Shown here piece by piece: positions 6,537 to 13,355 of a stretch of 13,355 nt of DNA. The stretch is taken from NCBI GenBank assembly GCA_903904615.1, contig CAIVDG010000058.1, forward strand, positions 1-13,355. Reading direction: 5' to 3'. Position 1 is the first letter of the stretch. Every line of letters starts with the position of its first letter. Below the pieces are notes generated by a model. That model did not search any database, was not told the origin of the DNA, and worked only from the letters and a program-made list of their open reading frames with translations. This DNA comes from an uncultured Acidimicrobiaceae bacterium. Its GTDB lineage: Bacteria > Actinomycetota > Acidimicrobiia > Acidimicrobiales > Ilumatobacteraceae. The position numbers and the translations under genes were made by a program.

Positions 6537-7909
6537 GTATCCGCTTTCGACCCGACCACCAATGGTTTCGCGCATCAGACGGAAAGTCACTAGTTGCTGG
6601 TTCACCGCTCACGTATTTCTCCGTTAGCGACAAGGGCTCAGACATTCTCACCTTGGTGGAGAACAACGATCTTCTTCCTGACGGACACGAGCAACTCACT
6701 AATCGCCTCGTGGCTGCCGGAGCAGCACACCCCCTGTGGCATATGCCCACTCCAGCAGATGAAATCACTGTTGTCATTCCCGCATATCTCGGTGAGAGCA
6801 GAAATCTTGACCGCCTTTCATCGCTAGTTCGTCGATTACACGGCCTGAACATCATCGTTGTAGACGATTGTTCGCCAGAGGAAATAATTCTTCCGGGTGT
6901 CACCGTCTTGCGACACGACACCAACAAGGGCCCTGGTGCTGCACGCAACACCGGACTCGCCCACGTCAACACACCGTTCGTTGCATTTGTTGACGACGAC
7001 GCAATTGTTACAGAAGAGAAAATTCGACTGCTTGCCGCACAGATGAATGACCAACGCGTTGTACTCGTTGCTCCTCGCATTAACAGCAGCGAGAACGGTC
7101 GCCTCACGGGAGAGTACGAAGCGCATCACTCTCCACTCATGCTGGGTGAACACCCCGCCGTTATTCGTCCACTGTCACGGGTGTCGTATGTTCCGGCCGC
7201 TGTCATGGTGTGTCGCACGGAAACTATTCGCAATGCTGGTGGATTCGATGAAGAGATGCGTCTTGGCGAGGACGTAGACCTGGTGTGGCGTCTTGCTGCA
7301 CAAGGCAACCTCTGTCGCTACGAACCCACCATTTTGTGTGAGCACGAGACTCGGATGACCGTGCGCGAGTTTGTTCGGCAACGTTTCGGATACGGCACAA
7401 GCGCAGCCGCTCTTAGCAAGCGGCACGGAAACGCAGTGACACCACTTCGCGCCAACATCATCCTTCTCCTCCCAGCACTCGCACTTCTCCTCGGCTTCAT
7501 TTGGATCTTTCTTCCGCTTCTTCCTTTTGTCTACGCCTGGTACCTACTAACGCTGCGCGGTTCAGGACTCTCGTTCGCACAGCGCTCTCGCCTGACTTCA
7601 CTTGGGCTCTCCTCCACTATTCGACTCACAGCATCAGCCATTACGCGGGCATGGTGGCCTGTGTTCTTTGTGCTTGCATTCTTTTCATTCGCCATCGGAT
7701 TCGCGCTGTTTGCAAGTTTTCTTATTCCAGCTGTGTACGGCCTTGTCCGCCACAAGCCACAAAGAGTGTTCGGATACATGGGGCTACGCATCCTTGATGG
7801 CCTTTCGTACGGTGCTGGCGTATGGGTCGGTGCAATTCGTCAGAGATCCTTACGCTGCCTGCTGCCAGTAGTCACAGGGTCCGCTTTGCGACTACGGTCA
7901 AAGGCGTGA
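6533..7909 (+). CDS. mftF: Mycofactocin glycosyltransferase MftF
   Basis: A 458-aa protein. Residues about 1-75 form a small PqqD/RRE-like N-terminal domain (RFRPDHQWFRASDGKSLV onward). A GT2-family catalytic domain follows: VVIPAY at 80-85, VVDDCSPE, NKGPGAARNTGL, the DxD-type metal motif VDDDA (D154-D156) and the acidic GEDVDLVWRL (E246-D247). Hydrophobic membrane segments lie at about 307-346 and 374-405. In known systems MftF attaches a beta-1,4-glucan chain to premycofactocin at the cytoplasmic membrane. The order RRE-like domain, GT2, C-terminal membrane helices is that of MftF rather than a generic glycosyltransferase. The ATG at 6533 overlaps the mftE stop (ATGA), and the stop overlaps the GTG of the next gene (GTGA). 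Confidence 0.93.
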   Translation: MSIRFRPDHQWFRASDGKSLVAGSPLTYFSVSDKGSDILTLVENNDLLPDGHEQLTNRLVAAGAAHPLWHMPTPADEITVVIPAYLGESRNLDRLSSLVRRLHGLNIIVVDDCSPEEIILPGVTVLRHDTNKGPGAARNTGLAHVNTPFVAFVDDDAIVTEEKIRLLAAQMNDQRVVLVAPRINSSENGRLTGEYEAHHSPLMLGEHPAVIRPLSRVSYVPAAVMVCRTETIRNAGGFDEEMRLGEDVDLVWRLAAQGNLCRYEPTILCEHETRMTVREFVRQRFGYGTSAAALSKRHGNAVTPLRANIILLLPALALLLGFIWIFLPLLPFVYAWYLLTLRGSGLSFAQRSRLTSLGLSSTIRLTASAITRAWWPVFFVLAFFSFAIGFALFASFLIPAVYGLVRHKPQRVFGYMGLRILDGLSYGAGVWVGAIRQRSLRCLLPVVTGSALRLRSKA

Positions 7910-8862
7910 CCATTCGTCTTGCCGTACATGAAGCCAAATGGCTTTCACACGTTCAAGGCATCGCACGTGCGCATCCGGGTCTTGTTCCTGTCGTCAAGGG
8001 AAATGGTTACGGATTTCGCCGCTGGAATCTCATGCCACTCGCCGGACAACTGGCACAAGAAGTTGCTGTGGGCACCGTGTTTGAGGTGCGCGACATCCCC
8101 GCACATGTGACACCAATAGTTCTCACACCAACGCTCACACCGCCGCCGAAGAATCTTCCACTGAATGCGATTCTCAGCGTGGCATCTCCCCATCATGTGG
8201 TCGCTCTCACAACAGCCGGTTGGGCTGGCGACGTCATAGTGAAGTTGCAGTCGTCAATGATGCGTTACGGAGTCGCGCGAGAGAACCTGATGTCTCTTCT
8301 TGACGACGTCAAGAATGCGCGATTCACATTGCGTGGGTTCTCGTTGCATCCGCCACTAGACGGCGACCCAATCGCACATGTGAAAGAAATTGAAGCATGG
8401 CTTCCATTACTGCCTTCAGATCTTCCGTTGTATCTCAGCCACCTCGATAGTCGCTTGTACGAAAAACTACGTGCCGACCATCCTCATTTTGATTTTCGAA
8501 TTCGCTTAGGTACTTCGCTCTGGCACGGCGACAAGTCAATGATGCAATTGTCGGCCGATGTGGTTGATCACCACTCAATCGAGTCTGGATCAAGAGCTGG
8601 TTATCGACAGGTGAAAGTGGATGGTCCTGGGGAGATTGTGCTTATTGGTTGCGGAACCGCCCACGGAGTGTTCCCACTCCCAGACGGACGCAGCCCTTTC
8701 CACTACAAGCGCCAGCGTTTGAACATGCTGGAGCATCCGCACATGCACACAACCATGCTGTTTGTTGCACGAGGGCGTCCTATTCCTAGCGTTGGGGAAT
8801 GGATCGATGTTCAACAACCGCTTACACGCGTGCAAGTAGATCTGTTGCAATGGATTCGCTAG
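7906..8862 (+). CDS. Alanine-racemase-like PLP-dependent (fold type III) protein
   Basis: A 318-aa protein with the alanine racemase architecture, somewhat shorter than the usual 360-380 aa. The PLP lysine motif is VVKGNGYGF (K31, Y35; classical Alr has VVKANAYGHG). Further Alr-like stretches: VKLQSSMMRYGV at 112-123, RGFSLHP at 143-149, and RIRLGTSLWHG at 198-208 containing the phosphate/pyridine-side Arg. The C-terminal beta domain carries AGYRQ at 231-235, with Y233 a candidate for the second catalytic Tyr, but the canonical downstream motifs are altered (IGCGTAHG where Alr has GYADG; HTTMLFV where Alr has CMDQ). The GTG start overlaps the mftF stop (GTGA), making it the last gene of the coupled MFT operon. 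It could be a divergent amino-acid racemase for cell wall synthesis, or a repurposed PLP enzyme acting on the amino group of the MFT intermediate. PLP family is confident; substrate is unknown. Confidence 0.82.
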   Translation: MTIRLAVHEAKWLSHVQGIARAHPGLVPVVKGNGYGFRRWNLMPLAGQLAQEVAVGTVFEVRDIPAHVTPIVLTPTLTPPPKNLPLNAILSVASPHHVVALTTAGWAGDVIVKLQSSMMRYGVARENLMSLLDDVKNARFTLRGFSLHPPLDGDPIAHVKEIEAWLPLLPSDLPLYLSHLDSRLYEKLRADHPHFDFRIRLGTSLWHGDKSMMQLSADVVDHHSIESGSRAGYRQVKVDGPGEIVLIGCGTAHGVFPLPDGRSPFHYKRQRLNMLEHPHMHTTMLFVARGRPIPSVGEWIDVQQPLTRVQVDLLQWIR

Positions 8863-8884
8863 CCAGCGAAACTCATTTCAACTT

Positions 8885-9772
8885 CTAAATATTTGCCATT
8901 CGGTTGAGGCCGCGCCATCCAACTGCAGACGCACCTACCAGTGGGCCTTCATCTGCAAGTCGCGCCGGAACAATTCGTGCGTTACGAGAAAACTCAAGGC
9001 CGCAAAGTTCGTCGAGAGTTTTTTGCGCAGATGTAAAGAATGTTGCTCCGAAGCCCAATGCAACACTGCCGCCTACACATACAAGTTTCAAGTCCAGCAG
9101 GTTGCACACCGATGCAACTCCTCGACCAACGAGACGACCTGTTCGCACCATGATTTCGTACGAGGGCTGCGTGGGCGGACGACCCGTAATTGCTTCAATT
9201 GCTGGCCCTGATGCTTCTGCTTCTAAACACCCGCGGCCACCGCACGAACAACGACGACCGTTGGGCTCGACAATGACGTGCCCCACATGGCCAGCATTTC
9301 CGGTTTCTCCGTCAAGCAGTTCACCGTTCAGCACAATTCCGCCCCCTACGCCAGTAGAGACGACCATCGCCATGAAATTGTCGACGCCGCGAGCGGCACC
9401 AAGCCATCCTTCGGCCAGCGCAAGCGCTTTCGCATCGCCATCGCCAAAGACGGGAAGGCCCGTGTACGTGCTAAGGCGTTCGCGAAGAGGAAAGTTTCTC
9501 CATTGGTGAATATTGAGCGGCGACACAGTTTCTACGTTGCGTGTGATGGGTCCGGCACATGCCACGCCAACAACTGACGGCATGACACCGTGATGATCGC
9601 GCGCACGGACGAGTTGACCTTCTACTGCAACGATGAGATCTTCAAAAAGTTCGTCACCACTGCCGCCCTTGTCGACAGGAATATTGACGCGGTCAATCAG
9701 TTCCCCCGAACGGGTGACTAAGCCAACGGAAAATTTTGTTCCGCCAATATCGATTGCCATTGCGAGTTCCAT
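8885..9772 (-). CDS. ROK-family sugar kinase (glucokinase-like)
   Basis: A 295-aa ROK-family kinase. Seen: N-terminal phosphate loop AIDIGGTKF (6-14), catalytic Asp in FGDGDAKALALAEG (D113, where most members have NDAN), the glycine-rich STGVGGGIVLNG (139-150), the ROK signature GNAGHVGHV (158-166) and the zinc site CSCGGRGCLE (C175, C177, C182, with H165). These support ATP-dependent phosphorylation of glucose or a related sugar in the cytosol; there is no N-terminal helix-turn-helix, so it is not a ROK repressor. The ATG at 9772 puts the IDIGGTK motif at the usual distance from the start; a TTG at 9826 would add 18 residues unlike the family. It runs towards the MFT operon with 22 bp between stops and no obvious terminator hairpin. 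The sugar is not certain. Confidence 0.9.
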   Translation of the reverse strand: MELAMAIDIGGTKFSVGLVTRSGELIDRVNIPVDKGGSGDELFEDLIVAVEGQLVRARDHHGVMPSVVGVACAGPITRNVETVSPLNIHQWRNFPLRERLSTYTGLPVFGDGDAKALALAEGWLGAARGVDNFMAMVVSTGVGGGIVLNGELLDGETGNAGHVGHVIVEPNGRRCSCGGRGCLEAEASGPAIEAITGRPPTQPSYEIMVRTGRLVGRGVASVCNLLDLKLVCVGGSVALGFGATFFTSAQKTLDELCGLEFSRNARIVPARLADEGPLVGASAVGWRGLNRMANI

Positions 9773-9840
9773 GGGGGCACCATTCTCGCAAGACAGAGTG
9801 ACAATGTTGGTGGAATTACTCAACAAAATTAGGTACTAAA

Positions 9841-9857
9841 GGTTATAAGTAATAACC
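9841..9857. promoter_or_regulatory. Palindromic element between the ROK kinase and ung
   Basis: GGTTAT-AAGTA-ATAACC is an inverted repeat with 6-bp perfect arms and a 5-nt centre, in the AT-rich divergent region. It overlaps TATAAC on the minus strand, a possible -10 for the kinase, and lies about 12 nt before TACCCT on the plus strand. Size and symmetry fit a repressor operator. No regulator can be named from the sequence. Confidence 0.4.
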
Positions 9858-9873
9858 AAAAGCCTGTGTACCC

Positions 9874-9879
9874 TACGCT
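9874..9879 (+). promoter_or_regulatory. Possible -10 box for ung (leaderless)
   Basis: TACGCT fits TANNNT and ends 6 nt before the GTG start of ung, a spacing typical of leaderless transcripts. The overlapping TACCCT at 9869-9874 is an alternative. No -35 consensus is seen and no Shine-Dalgarno lies before the GTG. Confidence 0.28.
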
Positions 9880-9885
9880 ATTCGC

Positions 9886-10554
9886 GTGCTTCACGACTGG
9901 TCTCACATTGTTGAACTGCAACAACAACAGTCTTATTCTCGCACTCTGTCGCAATTTGTTGAACGCGAAAGATTGCAACATGTCGTCTACCCCGCGCACT
10001 CCGATGTTTACTCCGCTCTGCGTCTCACGCCGTTAGAAAAAACGCGCGTCGTTCTGCTTGGTCAAGATCCGTATCACGGTGCTGGTCAAGCACACGGGTT
10101 GTCGTTCTCTGTGCCAAATGGTGTTGCACTCCCTCCTTCCTTACGAAACATCATGAAAGAGCGCCAGGCAGACGTTGGAATACCCCTATCCCCACACGGA
10201 AATCTCACAAGGTGGGCAAAACAAGGGGTTCTGTTACTGAACTCCACGCTCACCGTGCGTGAAGGCGAAGCCGGATCCCATCGCGGGCAAGGATGGGAGA
10301 CATTTACCGATGCGCTTCTGGCTGCGGTGAATGCAAAAGATCATCGTGTTGTCTTTGTTCTATGGGGGTCTACTGCTCAACAGAAACATGCACTCATTAC
10401 GGGCAAACATCACGTGGTGCTCGAAGCCCCTCACCCGTCGCCCCTCTCTGCTCACCGCGGGTTTTTTGGTAGTTCGCCGTTCTCACAAGTCAACAAAGCG
10501 TTGGAAGAAGTTGGCGAAATACCCATTGATTGGCGTAACGACATCAATCAATGA
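9886..10554 (+). CDS. ung: Uracil-DNA glycosylase, family 1
   Basis: A 222-aa family-1 uracil-DNA glycosylase, which removes uracil from DNA to start base excision repair. Key motifs are intact: GQDPYHG at 59-65 with the catalytic water-activating D61, the Leu/Asn uracil pocket LLLNSTLTV (116-124), and the DNA-intercalation/catalytic loop HPSPLSAHRGF (183-193) with H183. Length matches bacterial Ung (about 220-230 aa). Start is GTG at 9886 (MLHDWSHIV). It is divergent from the ROK kinase, is followed 70 bp later by the TetR-like gene, and appears to be its own unit unrelated to mycofactocin. Confidence 0.97.
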   Translation: MLHDWSHIVELQQQQSYSRTLSQFVERERLQHVVYPAHSDVYSALRLTPLEKTRVVLLGQDPYHGAGQAHGLSFSVPNGVALPPSLRNIMKERQADVGIPLSPHGNLTRWAKQGVLLLNSTLTVREGEAGSHRGQGWETFTDALLAAVNAKDHRVVFVLWGSTAQQKHALITGKHHVVLEAPHPSPLSAHRGFFGSSPFSQVNKALEEVGEIPIDWRNDINQ

Positions 10555-10624
10555 CGTAGCGAGAAAAATAGAGAGCGTTCACCCCGCCTATGGAGAGCCG
10601 CCAAACCTGTGAGACAATCCTGCA

Positions 10625-11818
10625 ATGGCATTAGCCGCTCGACAATCCGAAAAATCTCGGCAGACCGATCTAAAGGTTGCTCAGAGCGCAGCGCGCGCCG
10701 TGCGAACTGTTGGTGTTGATCAAATGGCGCTCACACGCGTTGCCGCCGATGCGGGTTTCTCAAGTGGCGCCATCTATGCCCGATGCGATGATCGTTCAGA
10801 ACTTGTCGTCCTTGCTTGGGAGAAAAGTTTCTGGCCAATGCTGTCGGAAATTCTGACTCCTCTTGTTGACGCAGTACTCACAAATGATGCCCGTCAAGTA
10901 GCACACATCAGCGAGCTTTTTGAAATGGCAAGCAGACCAGATGCGGTGCCTGACATCGGAAGTGCAATGGAAATCATCGTGGCATCGCGACGCGACGAAG
11001 TGATTGCTGAAGTTGTTCAACGCGACATACTTGGCTTACTCGACGATCGCGGTGTCGGACCATCTACAGATGGCGCAAATCGGCAAGCAGTGGTCTCGGC
11101 CTTGGCAACAACATTTGGCGCGGCACTTTTGAATTCGGTATACGACCAAAGCTCAGTCAATCCCATCAATCCAAAAGCTCTGCTCGAGATGTTTACGAGG
11201 GCTGTCCGCACAGCATCGAAACCCGCAAAACCTGCCGGAGCAAAACCTGCACCCACGCCATACGTATTTCCTTCTACACGTGACGACATCCGAGATGCCC
11301 TCATTGCCGCAAGCGAATACGTAATTGCACGTTCTGGTGTGCACCGTGCCACAGTTTCGCGAATCGCACGACGTGCAGGCGTCAGCGTTGGTGCAATCTA
11401 TGGACTGTACGAAAACAAAGATTCTTTGGTGGCCGACTGTTTAGAAGTTTTGTTCCCACCCCAACTCGCTATCGATTCAAAGAGTTGGGCGCAGGTCTTC
11501 ACTGCGACAGATCAACGCGCCATGGTCACAGAAATAGTCTCCCAATACATGACGCCGTCTTATAGCCAATGGAGACGCTTTCGTTTAGAGAGTCTTATTG
11601 CTGCTCGTCATTCGCTTCCGATTGCACAACAGTTGGGCGTCTACGCAACACACACCCAAGAATCTTTACTTCGAGCCAGTGCCAAGGCTCCTGCACACGC
11701 AGGAATTCACGCTGAAACTGGCCTCTCTGCGCGTGCATCTGTCATTGGTTTGTCCATTGTTGAAATCGTGGACCCCACCATTTGTAATCTCGATTGGCGT
11801 TGGGTACCTGTTCCCTAA
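10625..11818 (+). CDS. Tandem double-TetR-domain transcriptional regulator
   Basis: A 397-aa protein with two TetR-like units in one chain. The first helix-turn-helix spans about residues 15-65 (LTRVAADAGFSSGAIYARCDDRSEL); the second spans about 217-270 (VSRIARRAGVSVGAIYGLYENKDSL). Each is followed by a mainly helical region resembling a TetR ligand-binding/dimerisation domain, and a Pro/Ala/Lys-rich linker (about 197-216) joins them. TetR repressors are usually about 200 aa and dimeric, so this looks like a covalent pseudo-dimer. The first recognition helix is less canonical (YARCDDRSE) than the second (YGLYENKDS). The ATG at 10625 follows a 70-bp gap after ung; a weak GACAAT lies 6 nt upstream. 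MFT loci often encode a TetR regulator (MftR), but this one is 1.8 kb beyond the operon and its target is unknown. Confidence 0.86.
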   Translation: MALAARQSEKSRQTDLKVAQSAARAVRTVGVDQMALTRVAADAGFSSGAIYARCDDRSELVVLAWEKSFWPMLSEILTPLVDAVLTNDARQVAHISELFEMASRPDAVPDIGSAMEIIVASRRDEVIAEVVQRDILGLLDDRGVGPSTDGANRQAVVSALATTFGAALLNSVYDQSSVNPINPKALLEMFTRAVRTASKPAKPAGAKPAPTPYVFPSTRDDIRDALIAASEYVIARSGVHRATVSRIARRAGVSVGAIYGLYENKDSLVADCLEVLFPPQLAIDSKSWAQVFTATDQRAMVTEIVSQYMTPSYSQWRRFRLESLIAARHSLPIAQQLGVYATHTQESLLRASAKAPAHAGIHAETGLSARASVIGLSIVEIVDPTICNLDWRWVPVP

Positions 11819-11850
11819 TTAGATGGGGCGACGCATATCGCTTGCCTTTG

Positions 11851-11864
11851 CTCACTAGCGTGAG
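11851..11864. promoter_or_regulatory. Short inverted repeat before the RCC1/phosphoesterase gene
   Basis: CTCAC-TAGC-GTGAG has 5-bp arms around a 4-nt centre, ending 6 nt before the ATG at 11871. It contains TAGCGT (11856-11861), a TANNNT match 9 nt upstream of the start. It might be an operator over a leaderless promoter. There is no T-run, so a terminator for the preceding gene is unlikely. Short dyads occur by chance; weak call. Confidence 0.25.
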
Positions 11865-11870
11865 TTCACC

Positions 11871-13355
11871 ATGCACTTTCGCCGCACGCGTCTCTCACTT
11901 GCTGTTCTCGCAGTAGGTGCTCTCGTTCTCACAACGGGCGCCGTAGCAAATTCGGCTACTCCCGAAGTGCCGGGCGTAGTCACGCCACCAACTCTTTCGT
12001 CGCTATCGCTTGGCTCTAACCACTCCTGCATTGTGCGCGATGGTGCCGTTTGGTGTGCTGGTGCAAACACAGTCGGCCAACTAGGTGTGGGTACAACATC
12101 TACACGACTCACATCTTTTGCCCCCACATTGATGACAAGTGCACTGTCTGTGGCAGCAGGTGGGTTACGCACGTGTGCCGTGGCAACCGACTCAACCGTG
12201 TGGTGCTGGGGTTCACTTCACACTGCCGTCGACCCAGTGAATACACCCCAGGTACTCACACGCGTAGTGATCCCCACACCAACGCAAGTTCCGCTCACCA
12301 ATGTTCGTTCGCTAACTGTTGGGGCCGACCACATCTGCGCTCTCAGGACCGACGATTCCGTGTGGTGCTGGGGAGCCAATAAGTACGGACAACTAGGCGA
12401 CGGTACGCGCAACGCTTCAGCACTACCCGTTCAATCGCGAGTATCGCGGGTCATCAGCATGGATGTGGGAGCTGCACACACATGCGCTGTTCGCTCTACC
12501 AAATCTGTGTGGTGCTGGGGACGCAACAACTACCACCAAGTTGGTCAGCAAGTTCTTTCATCTAGACCTTCCCCCACCTATGTTCCCACCGTGCGTGCAA
12601 ACAGTGTCACCACCGGCGCAGCATTCACGTGCATAGTGTCCATCACACAACGTTCGCAATGCTGGGGTCGCAACAACTACGGACAGCTCGGTACTTCGTG
12701 GGGTGCATCTCGTGCTCCTGCTGTGACGGGTCCGCGCACCGGCCTCATCTCGCTAGAAGCAGGCCAAGAGTTTGTGTGCGGAATAACGCAGGCCAATTCC
12801 ACATGGTGTTGGGGGCGAAATAAGTACGGACAGCTTGCCAACGGCAGTTACATAGCCAAGGCAACACCGCAGAAAGTTGTTCCTTCATCCCTTGTTGGAC
12901 CATCACAACTGTTGGCTGCTGGCGACATGCATGCCTGCTCTCTTTCTTCCACTGCATCTGGCATGTGGTGTTGGGGGCTGAACTCATCAGGCCAATTGGG
13001 TGACGCCAGCACCACCATGCGAAGAAGCGGTGTAGCCGTATGGCCGAACGGTGTTCGCATGAAGCCAATCGGAACAGACCAGTCGGCACGACTCATTGTT
13101 GCTGGCGACATTGCATGCAACCAGATTCGTCGAACCACATATGGAATTGGTGCTTCAGGTATTCAGTGTGGAGAAACCGCAACGGCATCACTCATTACTT
13201 CCCTCTCGCCCGATGGTGTCATCGCACTGGGAGATCTTCAATACGAAGCAGCAAGCATTTCTGATCTTCGTGCCTTCTACGGCACAACGTGGGGTGCCTT
13301 CAAGAACATCACTTACCCCGTTCGCGGAAATCATGAATACATCACGAGTGGAGCA
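11871..13355 (+). CDS. Secreted RCC1-repeat protein fused to a calcineurin-like metallophosphoesterase (3' end beyond window)
   Basis: An open frame of 495 codons that runs off the right edge. Residues 1-29 are a signal peptide (HFRRTRL, hydrophobic core to about 24, cleavage likely after AVA or NSA), so the product is exported. Residues about 45-405 hold about seven RCC1-type beta-propeller repeats, each with a Cys in a GxxHxC-like strand and most with WCWG: W111, W165, W214, CWG at 264-266, W312 and W366, followed by N-x-x-GQLG. The paired cysteines suggest disulfides outside the cell. From about 407 a metallophosphoesterase domain begins: AGDIAC (D413), LGDLQYE (D455) and RGNHEY (N487, H488), the first metal-binding motifs of the calcineurin-like family; the remaining His motifs lie beyond the edge. 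Substrate is unknown. The start is ATG 11871, 52 bp after the TetR-like gene. Confidence 0.88.
   Translation, partial: MHFRRTRLSLAVLAVGALVLTTGAVANSATPEVPGVVTPPTLSSLSLGSNHSCIVRDGAVWCAGANTVGQLGVGTTSTRLTSFAPTLMTSALSVAAGGLRTCAVATDSTVWCWGSLHTAVDPVNTPQVLTRVVIPTPTQVPLTNVRSLTVGADHICALRTDDSVWCWGANKYGQLGDGTRNASALPVQSRVSRVISMDVGAAHTCAVRSTKSVWCWGRNNYHQVGQQVLSSRPSPTYVPTVRANSVTTGAAFTCIVSITQRSQCWGRNNYGQLGTSWGASRAPAVTGPRTGLISLEAGQEFVCGITQANSTWCWGRNKYGQLANGSYIAKATPQKVVPSSLVGPSQLLAAGDMHACSLSSTASGMWCWGLNSSGQLGDASTTMRRSGVAVWPNGVRMKPIGTDQSARLIVAGDIACNQIRRTTYGIGASGIQCGETATASLITSLSPDGVIALGDLQYEAASISDLRAFYGTTWGAFKNITYPVRGNHEYITSGA

Noticed and set aside
6295..7107. A 270-codon open frame on the minus strand across mftE and mftF
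   Set aside because: It is antisense to two well-supported genes, shows low-complexity Ser/Arg-rich sequence with no recognisable domain, and is explained by codon bias of the plus-strand genes.
8863..8884. Bidirectional terminator between the convergent Alr-like and ROK genes
   Set aside because: The 22-bp gap holds no stable inverted repeat or T-run.
9773..9826. N-terminal extension of the ROK kinase to a TTG at 9826
   Set aside because: The extra 18 residues do not look like a ROK N-terminus and the ATG at 9772 places IDIGGTK at the normal position, though the extension cannot be fully excluded.
12201..12976. Recurring TGGTGCTGGGG/TGGTGTTGGGG units as a CRISPR or DNA tandem repeat
   Set aside because: The units lie in one reading frame at irregular spacing and encode the WCWG of RCC1 repeats; they are protein repeats.

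Overview
The window comes from an actinobacterium. It carries a mycofactocin (MFT) maturation operon and the nicotinoprotein-type alcohol dehydrogenases that go with that cofactor. Base composition is moderate, roughly half G+C by eye. Starts are often GTG, and several genes look leaderless. Together with the MFT genes this points to a streamlined aquatic lineage, perhaps Acidimicrobiia (Ilumatobacter-like). The placement below phylum is inference, because no rRNA gene is present.

Layout. Minus strand, 1-3004: a leftward operon of two paralogous zinc/NAD alcohol dehydrogenases of the NDMA-dependent (MFT-associated) type, then a MoxR-family AAA+ ATPase that runs off the left edge. A 107-bp divergent intergenic region (3005-3111) separates it from the rightward MFT operon at 3112-8862: mftA (39-aa precursor ending IDGMCGVY), mftB (RRE chaperone), mftC (radical SAM/SPASM), plsY-like acyltransferase, DedA-family membrane protein, mftE (creatininase-type peptidase), mftF (GT2 glycosyltransferase), and an alanine-racemase-like PLP protein. 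From mftB on, the genes overlap by 4-11 nt or lie 3 nt apart, so they are almost certainly one translationally coupled unit.

The most unusual point is the operon content. mftD, the FMN enzyme that normally sits between mftC and mftE and oxidatively deaminates the cyclised Val-Tyr product, is absent. In its place are two membrane-lipid genes (plsY, dedA), and a PLP-dependent Alr-like gene ends the operon. One testable idea is that the PLP enzyme supplies the missing chemistry at the amino group; another is that the lipid genes only share the promoter.

Right part, 8885-13355: a leftward ROK-family sugar kinase converging on the MFT operon, a divergent uracil-DNA glycosylase (ung) with a dyad element between the two, a protein with two tandem TetR DNA-binding domains, and the start of a large secreted protein with about seven RCC1-type repeats fused to a calcineurin-like metallophosphoesterase domain cut by the right edge. 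I see no rRNA, tRNA, CRISPR array, insertion sequence or prophage gene. No stretch over 300 bp lacks a gene.
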